A DNA stretch of 64,000 nucleotides, taken from positions 1,736,001 through 1,800,000 of the forward strand of contig NZ_LR699114.1 in NCBI RefSeq assembly GCF_902459475.1, in the 5' to 3' direction. Both the position numbers and the translations under genes were made by a program. The notes under the pieces are model-generated. The model was not told where the DNA came from, made no database searches, and was given only the letters and a program-made list of their open reading frames with translations. Positions 27,115-41,157 of this stretch are shown piece by piece. Positions within the stretch are counted from its first letter, which is position 1. Each line of letters starts with the position of its first letter. The stretch comes from Aquicella lusitana. Its GTDB lineage: Bacteria; Pseudomonadota; Gammaproteobacteria; DSM-16500.

Positions 27115-28068
27115 CTAAGCCCCGCATACTGATTTTGCGCTTCGTAAATATTGTGAAGCGCGAGAATAATAATCGCTGGTATCAACAAAACTACCTAAAT
27201 TTGCAGCATCATCTTGAGATAAATCAAATATGCCCAGGATAATATCCTTTGTGGAGAAATCATTTTGGGTATCGTGTAAATTTTGTTTAACATAGTTGGC
27301 AGCTTCCATCAGCCTTGAGAAGTCATACTGCCTATTTCCCCCTGCGTGGAGAAAACTGACAATGCCTTCTGTGCGCAAATTGCCCGACCCTTTCCCAAAG
27401 CCAAATAATGAAGCATCTATAAATTGAACGCCATTTTTGATAGCAGCCACTGCGTTTGCTTGTGCCAAAAATAAATTATCATGCGCATGAAATCCAAATG
27501 GGACATGACACTTTTCTTGCAAATAAGAATATAAATGATCAACGTCATCGGGCGTCAGGCTTCCATTTGAGTCAGCCAGGTAAATTGCTTTTACGCCAGT
27601 TTTTGCGAGATCAGTAACCCATGTTCTTATCTGCTCTCTATTGAAATGCGAAACACGTGTAATATTAGCAAACACTTCAAAATTATATTGGCTGGCCATT
27701 TCGATCGTTTGGAAACCTAAAGTTGGCTGCTTTGCTGGGAAACATATTCTAACCGCATTTACTCCGCAGTCTTGCATTTCTTCCAAATCATGTCGTTGTA
27801 TATTTTTGGGATGCAAAATCACGGTCAGCTTGGCATGCTGTATCCATTTTTTACAGTATTCGAGATAGTTGCGATCGCATGTTGCTGTTTGGCCCATATT
27901 AGCGATAGGTTTAAGCGGCCCATTTCGATAACCTACTTCAATATAACGCACACCCGACTGATCGAGTAACGTTAAAATATCCCGCACCACGCCGGAGGAA
28001 AAGTGAAAATTAGTCTTATAACCGCCATCACGAAGGGTGACATCTAATAATTTTATATTATTTTTCAT
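27115..28068 (-). CDS. HMGL-like (DRE-TIM) aldolase or acyltransferase
   Basis: A 317-residue TIM-barrel metalloenzyme of the HMG-CoA lyase / 4-hydroxy-2-oxovalerate aldolase / isopropylmalate-synthase superfamily. The signatures are LLDVTLRDGGYKTNFHF (catalytic Arg-Asp), YIEVGYR, and the metal-binding FGFHAHDNLFLAQAN. It lacks the regulatory domain of isopropylmalate synthase and is nearest in length to 4-hydroxy-2-oxovalerate aldolase. It would form or break a C-C bond next to a 2-oxo acid. First gene of operon B, about 150 bp downstream of the shared operator-promoter; the start at 28068 fits CAGG just upstream. Confidence 0.85.
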   Translation of the reverse strand: MKNNIKLLDVTLRDGGYKTNFHFSSGVVRDILTLLDQSGVRYIEVGYRNGPLKPIANMGQTATCDRNYLEYCKKWIQHAKLTVILHPKNIQRHDLEEMQDCGVNAVRICFPAKQPTLGFQTIEMASQYNFEVFANITRVSHFNREQIRTWVTDLAKTGVKAIYLADSNGSLTPDDVDHLYSYLQEKCHVPFGFHAHDNLFLAQANAVAAIKNGVQFIDASLFGFGKGSGNLRTEGIVSFLHAGGNRQYDFSRLMEAANYVKQNLHDTQNDFSTKDIILGIFDLSQDDAANLGSFVDTSDYYSRASQYLRSAKSVCGA

Positions 28069-28221
28069 AGCAATACCTGAGTCAATCTCGTCACCAATCG
28101 CTTCGTGATGCTTGCGCATGCAGGGAGAAAGTCTTGGCAGCGAGGGCAAAAATATCAAAAAAACATGATCATATCAATCAAATGTGGCTAATTTTTAATT
28201 AAAAACCACCGATCAACCAGC

Positions 28222-28268
28222 AATATATAAAAGGAATATTTGAGAATCTATCCGTATTTTTTACGGAT
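28222..28268 (-). promoter_or_regulatory. Operon B promoter with operator (copy 2)
   Basis: The same perfect inverted repeat (ATCCGTA-N5-TACGGAT, 28250-28268) as upstream of operon A, with the same AGATTCTC downstream and a -10 TATATT at 28227-28222. The repeat centre (28259) is 32 bp from the -10 box, exactly as in copy 1. Outside the 27-bp block and the TTTTATATATT segment the two regions differ, so the conserved parts look functional rather than a recent duplication. Confidence 0.75.
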
Positions 28269-28278
28269 TTAGTTAGTT

Positions 28279-28878
28279 CTAAAGAACATCCCGCAATTTC
28301 AAATCCGCTAAAAGTTTTTCAGGCCCTTCAAATTTCACTGCGTCCATGCCCACTTTTTTGGCGCCTTCTACGTTTTCATCGACGTCATCTATAAAAATAC
28401 AATCAGCCGGCTCAAGTTCATTTCGCCTTAAAAGCAGTTCATAAATGAGTGGATCGGGTTTAATTACATTTTCTTTGCCGGAGATGACAATATCCCGGAA
28501 GTATTGAAAGAATTCATACTTGCCATGCACGTAGGGAAAAGTTTCAGCAGACCAGTTGGTAATGGCATACAAAGGATAATTCAAATGAGAGAGTTGTTTC
28601 AGAATTTCAACGCTGCCTTCTATCTCGCCGCCAATCATCTCAGTCCATTTGTTTTTCCATAAATGGATGGGTTCTTCGTAGTGGGGAAACTTGGAAGATA
28701 AAAAAGTTAAGCCTTCATCGAAAGACAATCCTTTATCCATTTCTTTATTTAAAAGGAAAATACCTGTTTCTTCGTAAAACTGTCTCGTCTTATGCTTATC
28801 TTTAAAATAAGCATCATAAACTCGATCTGGATTCCAATTTATCAATACCTGGCCAAGGTCAAAAATAATATTTTTCAT
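28279..28878 (-). CDS. HAD-superfamily hydrolase (YihX-like)
   Basis: A 199-residue HAD subfamily IA hydrolase. Motif I is IFDLGQVLINWN, with Gly in place of the second Asp as in YihX-type sugar-phosphate phosphatases. Motif II is YAITNWS, the motif III Lys is in ENVIKPD, and motif IV is CIFIDDVDENVEGAKKVGM. The start at 28878 (MKNIIFDL) follows GGGGA. It lies upstream of operon B on the same strand, but operon B has its own promoter. Its substrate and link to the pathway are unknown. Confidence 0.88.
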   Translation of the reverse strand: MKNIIFDLGQVLINWNPDRVYDAYFKDKHKTRQFYEETGIFLLNKEMDKGLSFDEGLTFLSSKFPHYEEPIHLWKNKWTEMIGGEIEGSVEILKQLSHLNYPLYAITNWSAETFPYVHGKYEFFQYFRDIVISGKENVIKPDPLIYELLLRRNELEPADCIFIDDVDENVEGAKKVGMDAVKFEGPEKLLADLKLRDVL

Positions 28879-29023
28879 TTGGGTTCCCCGCGGCATGATC
28901 ACATTCTGATTTGACATCATCTCGCAAAATACCCTCTTTTTCCAGGACTGTGACAAGCAAGATGCTGAAGAATGAGATAAATAACAGTATCAAAAAGTGC
29001 TCAAATCGGGTGACACAGTTATT

Positions 29024-29803
29024 TCACATATAATAGTCAATCGCTTTTTCAATTAATTCAGCTTTAGAGGAGACTTCCATTTTTGTTTTTATATTTTCCA
29101 AATGTTGTTCTACCGTGCGTTTGGATATTTTTAATAACTCGGCAATCATTCGAGCCGACTTGCCTCTCACCGCATGTCTTAAAATTTCATTTTCCCGACT
29201 GGATAAATAGATATGGCAGACTTTTTTCTCTGATCTTATTGGATAAGCAGGCTTGATCTCACCCGCTTGAAGCAGTCCGAGCTCGGCAACATAGCTGAGG
29301 GACGCTGCAAGTGGATCAACACCCAGGGTGATGCCAATGCCAAACAAGCCGATAGTTTTATTTTCCTCATTCAGGATCGGGGTTTTGATTGCCAGCGAAT
29401 GATAAGTCATCTCATCTTTGCGCAGCACATTTTCCTCATATATTTTTTTTCGCATAGTCGACATAACTTCTCGATTATGCCCCATCACCAGCCGAGCGCT
29501 TTTTGGCGTTGCGACATAACGTATGGATTTTCCTATCGCATTCTTTGTTGAAAGAAAACCTGACGTGGTTGCGCTTTGCTCGTTTATCAGCTGAACAGCA
29601 CATTCCGTATTAAGAAACGTCACACTCAAAGGGAGTCGAACAGCCTGACCAATCGTCAATCCGGTTGGTACTAAAGCGGCACGGGATAAATTCACCGCCT
29701 TATCCGGACGCAATAATCTTACGCCATCGCCATAGCGATAGATCAACATTTCATGGCTGATGTCGAGTTTTTGGCGGTTTGGCATGGCAAACGTGCTGAG
29801 CAA
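29024..29803 (-). CDS. PAS-LuxR family transcription regulator
   Basis: A 259-residue regulator. The central part (about 55-175) is a PAS-like sensor: LPLSVTFLNTECAVQLINEQ, then FLSTKNAIGKSIRYV and IGLFGIGITLG. The C-terminal LuxR helix-turn-helix is LSSRENEILRHAVRGKSARM followed by ISKRTVEQHLENIKTKM. It resembles the regulator at 16804 in plan. It lies upstream of the HAD gene and operon B on the same strand, and is the best-placed candidate for binding the inverted repeats at 28250 and 20848. Confidence 0.9.
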   Translation of the reverse strand: MLSTFAMPNRQKLDISHEMLIYRYGDGVRLLRPDKAVNLSRAALVPTGLTIGQAVRLPLSVTFLNTECAVQLINEQSATTSGFLSTKNAIGKSIRYVATPKSARLVMGHNREVMSTMRKKIYEENVLRKDEMTYHSLAIKTPILNEENKTIGLFGIGITLGVDPLAASLSYVAELGLLQAGEIKPAYPIRSEKKVCHIYLSSRENEILRHAVRGKSARMIAELLKISKRTVEQHLENIKTKMEVSSKAELIEKAIDYYM

Positions 29804-29944
29804 TTAGAAAACAGGAAATTCTAGTTTAAGTTACTGGAGTTATCAATCAACTTGATCAAAACAGTCAATCATCCTGGGCATTAGAGATTGTGCTTTTTTT
29901 TGGTATGATTTCTTTAAAATTAGCACAATTAACGAGGAACTTTT

Positions 29945-30433
29945 ATGAAAGCCCGCTATAGTCCCATACCGACTGATGAACCCAACGGAGAATCGGAAAT
30001 AGTCATTACTAACCTGGAAGGCATGACGGAAACAAAACCAGTTGAGTCCCGCCTTCAAAAAGTAGGCAGATATGTTCTGCAGGATATTCTTGCTTTTGAT
30101 CCTTATGCAAAATGGTATACATCCGCTTGCCAGGTTGGTTTTTCCCTCTGGGCAGCCAAAGAAGCGTTTGATGAACTGGAGGACTACACAGCCAGTTTTC
30201 TGCCTCAAAAGGTCATTGTTCCGCTATGTTATCTGACGAGCGTTGTTATCTTTATTAGCACTCAACAAATAGGTAGTACGCTCGATTTGAGCCTTGCCAA
30301 GCGCGAGCTGGAAGAAAAATATACTGATTTAAAAAAAGAATTGGATGAACTGAGGAGCGAGATCAGGGAAAAAAAGAGGAATGACATGAACAGCGAGCCA
30401 GAAAAAAGAGTTGGCGCAAGCAATGTGATCTAA
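29945..30433 (+). CDS. Small membrane protein with C-terminal coiled coil
   Basis: A 162-residue protein, not recognised. Residues 1-50 are soluble. One or two hydrophobic segments lie at about 55-75 (WYTSACQVGFSLWAAKEAF) and 85-105 (KVIVPLCYLTSVVIFISTQ). A strongly charged coiled coil follows at about 115-150 (LAKRELEEKYTDLKKELDEL). AACGAGGAAC precedes the ATG. The layout of membrane hairpin plus cytosolic coiled coil is also seen in host-membrane effectors such as Inc proteins, but it is too general for a function. Confidence 0.65.
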   Translation: MKARYSPIPTDEPNGESEIVITNLEGMTETKPVESRLQKVGRYVLQDILAFDPYAKWYTSACQVGFSLWAAKEAFDELEDYTASFLPQKVIVPLCYLTSVVIFISTQQIGSTLDLSLAKRELEEKYTDLKKELDELRSEIREKKRNDMNSEPEKRVGASNVI

Positions 30434-30559
30434 TAGATTAGACGGCCGGTTGAACTTCATTGCGAGCGTAACGGAAGCAATCCAGGTTTTTCGGCGCTGG
30501 TTGTTGGGAAGCATTGTAATAACATCTCATAAACTGGGCTTTGGGCAATTTACAAAATA

Positions 30560-30692
30560 CTCAATAATGCTGTCATCCTGAGAGCATTTTTTGCTCGAAG
30601 GATCTCCCGATAACAAAAGGAGATCCTTCGCTTCGCTCAGGATGACAGTTTTGTGAATGCTTTTCAAAAATGGTCAAGTCCAGATAAAGATC
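30560..30692. repeat. MITE-like hairpin repeat, copy B
   Basis: The second copy of the repeat at 20871-21004, in the same orientation. It keeps the CTGTCATCCTGAG...CTCAGGATGACAG hairpin and the CTTTTCAAAAATGG...TCCAGATAAAGA tail. It lies between the small membrane protein gene and the rRNA operon terminator. No ORF. Confidence 0.7.
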
Positions 30693-30778
30693 AAACCATT
30701 ACAGCGATGACAGGTTTTTATATGGCAGGCGTGTCCGCCAGGCGATAAACTTTGGCAGCGGTGGACCCATAAAACAAA

Positions 30779-30812
30779 AAACCCCGGTTGAGTTAATCAG
30801 CCGGGGTTTTTT
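30779..30812 (-). terminator. Terminator of the rRNA operon
   Basis: The stem AACCCCGGCTG / CAACCGGGGTT type hairpin, read on the minus strand, is followed by a T-run (the A-run at 30773-30780 on the plus strand). It is 10 bp past the 3' end of 5S rRNA. Confidence 0.8.
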
Positions 30813-30821
30813 CGAATTAGA

Positions 30822-30938
30822 GCCTGGCGATGACCGACTTTTGCGTAGTTAAAACCACACTATCATAGGCGCTAAATGGTTTCACTTCTGAGTTCGGGAT
30901 GGGATCAGGTGGTACCCACTTGCTCTGGTCGCCAGGCA
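30822..30938 (-). rRNA. rrf: 5S ribosomal RNA
   Basis: About 117 nt with complementary ends (GCCTGGCGACC...GCCAGGC) and the conserved internal segments GGTACCACCTGATCCC and CGAACTCAGAAGTG. Last gene of the rRNA operon. Confidence 0.95.
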
Positions 30939-31011
30939 AAATACGGTTGTAAGATTGCGATTCACTGTCACCCCGCACTCGTTGCGGGGCAAAACGACTT
31001 GGGTGTTATAT

Positions 31012-33921
<2,910 letters not shown>

Positions 33922-34085
33922 ATATAACCCTAAGTCGTCTTACTCATACGCTCGCGCGCATCAGCTTAACTTCCAGCGTCATACTCGTCATCCCGCATTC
34001 TTTGCGGGTGTGCTGACTCTCACACAAGTAACACCCAGTTTTGTACATCTTCATGTACAGTGTACTTCGCTTCTTACAACCATTT

Positions 34086-34096
34086 TGTTAAAGAAC
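34086..34096 (-). promoter_or_regulatory. boxA antitermination site, 16S-23S spacer
   Basis: GTTCTTTAACA on the minus strand, close to the rRNA boxA consensus, lies about 75 nt after tRNA-Ala and before 23S. A second copy is in the leader at 36145-36155. Confidence 0.7.
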
Positions 34097-34170
34097 TTTC
34101 TGTCTCGTCTAGAGATCAGAACATAACCTTCTCTTTCTCGAGAACCTTATCTTCAAATCTCTCTTCACCC

Positions 34171-34243
34171 TGGAGCCAGTCGGGATCGAACCGACGACCC
34201 CCTGCTTGCAAAGCAGATGCTCTCCCAGCTGAGCTATGGCCCC
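34171..34243 (-). tRNA. tRNA-Ala(TGC)
   Basis: A 73-nt cloverleaf with acceptor arm GGGGCCA/TGGCTCC and anticodon loop TTTGCAA giving TGC. It lies in the 16S-23S spacer, after tRNA-Ile. Confidence 0.97.
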
Positions 34244-34284
34244 AACTTCAACCTTTACTCTTCTTCACCCTTCCACTTAGTTAG

Positions 34285-34358
<74 letters not shown>

Positions 34359-34503
34359 CTTTCTATAACTCATGGGGCTTTGCTAGCCCATCTCTACAAC
34401 TTTATTTAACAAGATCTTAAAAGAGTGACTTATGTGCGCGCCTATTCCGAGTCGTATGCATCTACATTTGCCTTTCGGCTGGCTGCTTTCGCAGCAATAA
34501 TAG

Positions 34504-36051
<1,548 letters not shown>

Positions 36052-36144
36052 TTGAAACTCTTCGCCATAGAAATAAATCTACAGCTAATTCTCTCCTTGC
36101 ATTACCTTCTCAGGTAAGCGCGCACATATCTCACTCTTTCATCT

Positions 36145-36204
36145 TGTTAAAGAACTTTTACCGCTTGAGAGGGCGCATTCTACCCTAACTCGCTCCCATG
36201 TCAA
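36145..36204 (-). promoter_or_regulatory. rRNA operon promoter and leader boxA
   Basis: On the minus strand: -35 TTGACA (36204-36199), a 16-bp spacer, -10 TAGAAT (36182-36177), a GCGCCC discriminator, then boxA GTTCTTTAACA (36155-36145). An AT-rich GATAAAAAATCC tract lies just upstream and may act as an UP element. This is a typical strong, growth-rate-regulated rRNA promoter. Confidence 0.82.
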
Positions 36205-36446
36205 CAGGATTTTTTATCGTCTAACGTGTTGAGTAAAAATGACTGATATTTCGATCAACCCGAATATCCAGATCCCCCAAACAGAATGCCCTATAATTAG
36301 GCCCATCTTCAATTATAGTATAAATTTTGCTTTTTGTTTGGCGCAAAAATTAGACAAAATGGCCAAGATGCACTACATTAAGCCTGTCATTCATTATACT
36401 AGAACTATAAAACAAACCCATCATAAATTAAGGTGTTCACGATTTT

Positions 36447-38228
36447 ATGCTTAGAAACAATGACCTACCACTAGGAGATCTTTTCCTTTTAGATAGCGCT
36501 GAGATGTCTAAAGAAAATTTTTCAAACGCGATGGATATCCAAGATAACCCCGATATGAACACCTTGGATGAAGAAGGCCAAACCTGGCTGCACCGCGCCG
36601 TACAAGAGCATAATCACAAAACCGTACGCTTTCTGCTTGATAAAATAGACGGAATTGATGTTTTCAAGCGAGACGAAAATGGCATGACAGCGCTGGAGTA
36701 CGCGATCCAAAGCGGAGATAGCAAATCGTATGCCCTGCTTAAGAATGTTATCCAATTTAATTCCCGTCCCGAAGCCTATCTATATGCCATTAGCTGGCTT
36801 AACCAGTTAAAAGTTCGCTACCCTGACCTCCTTCAAATCAATCAGTGCAGCGAGGCGATCAAAATTGCTTTTGAAAATCATGAGCGAGACACACAAAAAG
36901 TTGCGGACTATTTAGCGGATTTAATTCCCTTTTTATCATCTCCAGACCGGGCGGCGCTTAATAAAATCATTAATGCCACTCTAAAATGCAACTCTCTGAA
37001 ACAAACCGCTATTAGAAAATTTGAGAACCCCATTGGCCGGCGTGCCGAATCAGAATTATTCAGCCTGTTATTATTAAAACCGACTAAAGCCATGATGGAG
37101 GTGGTGGGCCAGGTTTCAAACCAGATTTTAAAGGCCATCGAGGATCTGGAAAAAACCAATCAGCAACGCTATATCTATCTTCTTTTAAGGATGCTGAAGC
37201 AATCCTCGCATGTGATTGCCTGCGGCGCATTTGAAAATTTACCCGCATTGGAGACTATCAAAAAAATATTAAGCGAAAACAGGCCTGGTCAATTGGTTGA
37301 AATCATGCATATCCATTATAAATTTTCGCGCGATATTTACCGTGACATCCCTATTCATTGCGCTCCCGTCCGGGAACCGGTGGGAAAATTATCCGAGATA
37401 ATAAAAGAAACCTGGCCAGGTGATCCCAAAGATTTTTTTACTTTTGCAATTAGCGGCGAATTTAATAGAGTGCATCGCGCCTATATTGCAGATAGCAAAA
37501 TGTATCTTGGGCCGCTTTATAGGGCTGAAAATTCGCGAGGCAGATCAGGCATGCTCAAACTCATTTTCAGCAACCGGTTAAGTCTAATGCTGGCCTCGCA
37601 AAGCGAATATGAAAAAGACCTGCCCGTGCTTTCTTCCGTGTGGGTTCCTGATTGCAAAGGCCAAGACGCAGATTTTTCATCAGCCTATGTAAAGGATTTG
37701 ATAGAGAATGATGCCGTCTATGTCGCAGGATTTTCTGGCATGGCGTCCACCCTGCTGGGGCAAATGGAGATACTGGTTAACTTTGAGGATGTCACGCTAA
37801 AAAAACAGTACCTAACAGTCATTGCAGCCTATATCGTCGGCGCCGGTTTTCACAGCCTGCATGAAGTCATCGGCCCTGCTGAATTTACATTAAATCTTGT
37901 TCCCGGGTATAAGATCAGTATTCCGAACAAAAACAAACTGGCGGAACCGCCAAATTATAATCTATTTTTTGACCAGCAAAGCCAGATTGATCCGGAGTTC
38001 AATGAACGCAGAGAAGAAGCGTGGGCAAGGTTAATCGCCTTCTTTGACAATGTTTACCGACCGCGAAATGAGCATCTGATAGCTCCGCTATCCCATCAAA
38101 CAGCGAACCCGCACCTGTCCTTATGGAGAAGCGGCGACAACAAACCGACTCGGCAAAAAGAAATGGGGTCGCGTAACCCTGTCAGAGAAATTAACGGAAT
38201 CCATCTCAAAACTACAAATAGCATTTAA
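36447..38228 (+). CDS. Ankyrin-repeat protein, effector candidate
   Basis: A 593-residue soluble protein. Two ankyrin repeats are visible at about residues 41-101 (DEEGQTWLHRAVQEHNHKTV; DENGMTALEYAIQSGDSKSY). The remaining 490 residues are not recognised. They include SLHEVIGPAEFTLNLVPGYK near 485 and a basic Ser/Asn-rich C-terminus. Ankyrin proteins of intracellular bacteria are often translocated and bind host proteins; that applies here only by analogy. It is divergent from the rRNA operon and convergent with uvrA. Confidence 0.8.
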   Translation: MLRNNDLPLGDLFLLDSAEMSKENFSNAMDIQDNPDMNTLDEEGQTWLHRAVQEHNHKTVRFLLDKIDGIDVFKRDENGMTALEYAIQSGDSKSYALLKNVIQFNSRPEAYLYAISWLNQLKVRYPDLLQINQCSEAIKIAFENHERDTQKVADYLADLIPFLSSPDRAALNKIINATLKCNSLKQTAIRKFENPIGRRAESELFSLLLLKPTKAMMEVVGQVSNQILKAIEDLEKTNQQRYIYLLLRMLKQSSHVIACGAFENLPALETIKKILSENRPGQLVEIMHIHYKFSRDIYRDIPIHCAPVREPVGKLSEIIKETWPGDPKDFFTFAISGEFNRVHRAYIADSKMYLGPLYRAENSRGRSGMLKLIFSNRLSLMLASQSEYEKDLPVLSSVWVPDCKGQDADFSSAYVKDLIENDAVYVAGFSGMASTLLGQMEILVNFEDVTLKKQYLTVIAAYIVGAGFHSLHEVIGPAEFTLNLVPGYKISIPNKNKLAEPPNYNLFFDQQSQIDPEFNERREEAWARLIAFFDNVYRPRNEHLIAPLSHQTANPHLSLWRSGDNKPTRQKEMGSRNPVREINGIHLKTTNSI

Positions 38229-38322
38229 ATTTTTAGACTCGCGGGCATTCCATCGTTTTGCCCGCATTGGGAGGCTTGTCTATCACGGCACTTCATTTTA
38301 CGAGAGCGCGTTTTCTCTATCT

Positions 38323-41157
38323 TTATTTTTTCTTTTTCGAACCCAACAATTTGCGTAAAAACATGCCGGTATAAGAATTCGGATGCTTTGCAACTGCTTC
38401 CGGCGTGCCGGTAGCAACCACCTGGCCGCCCTTATCGCCGCCTTCCGGCCCCAGATCAATAATCCAGTCAGCTGTTTTGATCACATCCAGATTATGCTCG
38501 ATAACAACAATAGTATTGCCATGCTGACGCAAACGATGCAGTACATGCAAAAGCTGCTCAATGTCATAGAAATGCAAGCCCGTGGTCGGCTCATCGAGAA
38601 TATAAAGTGTGCGCCCAGTATCGCGGCGGGAGAGTTCCTTCGCAAGCTTAATGCGCTGCGCCTCACCCCCGGACAAGGTTGTCGCGCTTTGCCCCAAGGC
38701 GATATAGGAGAGACCCACATCAAGCAGCGTTTGCAATTTGCGTGCAATCATGGGAATGGCATCAAAGAAACTGCGCGCTTCTTCTACTGTCATCTCAAGC
38801 ACCTGATGAATGTTTTTACCTTTATAAAGAATTTCGAGCGTCTCGCGGTTATAACGTTTACCCTGACAAACATCACACGTCACATACACATCCGCAAGAA
38901 AATGCATTTCCACTTTGATCAAGCCTTCACCCTGACAAGCTTCGCAGCGTCCGCCTTTTACATTGAAACTGAAACGTCCCGGATGATAGCCGCGAGAGCG
39001 CGCTTCCTGCGTGCCGGCAAAAAGATCGCGAATAGCGGTAAAAAGACCCGTGTAAGTGGCAGGATTGGAACGCGGTGTACGGCCGATGGGACTTTGATCA
39101 ATCACGACGACTTTATCCAGGTATTCCAGACCTTCAATTTCATCATGCTCTGCCGGCTCCAGACTTCCCGCCTCATTCAATGCGCGCAATGCCACAGGCG
39201 CTAACGTATCGTTAATCAGCGTGGATTTGCCTGACCCCGATACTCCCGTGATGCATGTCATCAATCCAATAGGAATGGCGACATCAATGCCCTTGAGATT
39301 ATTGCCGGACGCGCCTCGTATAATGATCTGTTTGTCAGGATTCATCGCTGTCCGTTCAGCCGGCACCTGGATCGCGCGCTTGCCGGAAAGATATTGGCCT
39401 GTCAGCGATTGAGGATTACGCATGATGTCTTTAGGCTCACCCTGTGCCACAATATGGCCGCCATGCACGCCCGCACCGGGCCCCAAGTCCAGAATATGAT
39501 CTGCACTTAAAATGGCATCTTCATCATGCTCTACCACAATCACGGTATTACCGAGATCGCGCAAATGATGCAGTGTTCGCAGCAAGCGTTCATTATCACG
39601 CTGATGCAGTCCTATCGAAGGCTCATCCAGAATATACATAACGCCCACCAGCCCTGAACCAATCTGGCTCGCAAGCCGTATACGCTGCGCCTCACCCCCG
39701 GATAACGTTTCGGCGCTCCGGTCAAGACTGATATAATCGAGCCCCACATCTACCAAAAAGCTTAAACGGCTAGTCAATTCCTTGATGATTTTCACGGCGA
39801 TTTCGCCGCGATAACCAGGCAAATGCAATGCTTCGAAAAAAGCTTTTGTCTTATCCACCGCCCAGGAAGCAATGTCGGGCAGACTTTTATTGCCTACAAA
39901 AACATGTCGCGCCGACTTATTCAAACGCGTACCTTCACACGTTTCACATTGCCCCGTCGCAATGTACCGGCGCAACTCTTCGCGCACCAATTCGGATTCA
40001 GTATTATGATAGCGACGCTCCAGATTAGGCATCACGCCTTCAAACGGCGAATTTTTAGAAAAGGTATACCCATCCTCATCTTTATACTGGAAACGCACTG
40101 GCTCACCGCCGCCATACAATAAAACATTCTGGATTTTTTTAGGCAAGCGCGCGAAAGGAATTTCCAAATCAAATTTGTAATGCTTGGCAAGCGCTGACAG
40201 CAGCTGATAATAATAAGTATTACGGCGATCCCAGCCGCGGATGGCGCCATCCGCGAGACTTAATTGCGGATTGACCACTAATTCAGGATCAAATACTTCT
40301 TTAATTCCCAAGCCATCGCATTCCGCGCATGCACCCACTGGGCTGTTAAAAGAAAATAAACGCGGTGACAATTCAGTCAGGCTGTATCCGCAATCTGGAC
40401 AGGCAAATTTCGCTGAAAAAACTTTGGGTGCGCGCGCGGGTGAATCCATCAGACCAACGGCAGCAATGCCTTCGGCAAGACGCAGGGCTGTTTCAAACGA
40501 TTCCGCCAGTCGCACCCGCATATCTTCATGCACTTTGATACGGTCAATGACCACTTCGATCGTATGCTTTTTACGTAAATCCAGTTTGGGCGGCTGGTCC
40601 AGTTCAATCATTTCCCCATCGATACGCGCCCGCACGAAACCTTGCCCACGCAGTGCCTGCAGCAAATCCACATGCTCACCCTTACGTTCCCGCACAACTG
40701 GCGCAAGAATCATGATTTTCGTCCCTTCCGGCATAGCAAGCACAGTATCCACCATCTGGCTGATGGTTTGCGCTTCCAGCACATTGCCATGCTGCGGACA
40801 GCGGGGCTGGCCGACTTTTGCAAATAACAGACGCAGATAGTCATGAATTTCAGTAATCGTACCGACCGTTGAGCGTGGATTATGGGATGTTGATTTCTGT
40901 TCGATGGAAATCGCAGGCGAAAGCCCTTCTACATGATCCACATCCGGTTTTTCCATCATGGACAAAAATTGGCGCGCATAGGAAGAAAGTGATTCCACAT
41001 AGCGGCGCTGGCCTTCCGCATAGAGGGTGTCAAATGCAAGCGAAGATTTGCCCGAACCAGACAATCCCGTAACGACAATCAGCTTGTCGCGTGGCAAGTC
41101 TACATTCAGGTTCTTGAGATTATGGGTGCGGGCACCGCGTATGCGTATTTGCTTCAT
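38323..41157 (-). CDS. uvrA: Excinuclease ABC subunit A
   Basis: A 944-residue UvrA, the damage-recognising ATPase of nucleotide excision repair (works with UvrB and UvrC). Two ABC modules are intact, with P-loops [13 protein letters not shown] and [10 protein letters not shown] and two LSGGEAQR signatures. Zinc-binding cysteines occur at CPDCGYSL...CAECDGLG and CEACQGEG...CDVCQG. The start at 41157 is the ATG of MKQIRIRG. The gene is divergent from the MFS-ssb pair, the common uvrA/ssb arrangement. I saw no clear LexA box in the 225-bp gap. Confidence 0.97.
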   Translation of the reverse strand: MKQIRIRGARTHNLKNLNVDLPRDKLIVVTGLSGSGKSSLAFDTLYAEGQRRYVESLSSYARQFLSMMEKPDVDHVEGLSPAISIEQKSTSHNPRSTVGTITEIHDYLRLLFAKVGQPRCPQHGNVLEAQTISQMVDTVLAMPEGTKIMILAPVVRERKGEHVDLLQALRGQGFVRARIDGEMIELDQPPKLDLRKKHTIEVVIDRIKVHEDMRVRLAESFETALRLAEGIAAVGLMDSPARAPKVFSAKFACPDCGYSLTELSPRLFSFNSPVGACAECDGLGIKEVFDPELVVNPQLSLADGAIRGWDRRNTYYYQLLSALAKHYKFDLEIPFARLPKKIQNVLLYGGGEPVRFQYKDEDGYTFSKNSPFEGVMPNLERRYHNTESELVREELRRYIATGQCETCEGTRLNKSARHVFVGNKSLPDIASWAVDKTKAFFEALHLPGYRGEIAVKIIKELTSRLSFLVDVGLDYISLDRSAETLSGGEAQRIRLASQIGSGLVGVMYILDEPSIGLHQRDNERLLRTLHHLRDLGNTVIVVEHDEDAILSADHILDLGPGAGVHGGHIVAQGEPKDIMRNPQSLTGQYLSGKRAIQVPAERTAMNPDKQIIIRGASGNNLKGIDVAIPIGLMTCITGVSGSGKSTLINDTLAPVALRALNEAGSLEPAEHDEIEGLEYLDKVVVIDQSPIGRTPRSNPATYTGLFTAIRDLFAGTQEARSRGYHPGRFSFNVKGGRCEACQGEGLIKVEMHFLADVYVTCDVCQGKRYNRETLEILYKGKNIHQVLEMTVEEARSFFDAIPMIARKLQTLLDVGLSYIALGQSATTLSGGEAQRIKLAKELSRRDTGRTLYILDEPTTGLHFYDIEQLLHVLHRLRQHGNTIVVIEHNLDVIKTADWIIDLGPEGGDKGGQVVATGTPEAVAKHPNSYTGMFLRKLLGSKKKK

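Noticed and set aside
38234-38275. GCGGGC...GCCCGC hairpin between the ankyrin gene and uvrA as a terminator
   Set aside because: The loop is long and there is no T-run on either strand next to the stem.
38383-39204. A 273-codon ORF antisense to uvrA
   Set aside because: It is opposite a strongly conserved gene; its sequence is low in domain character and shows no start signal. A shadow of uvrA codon bias.
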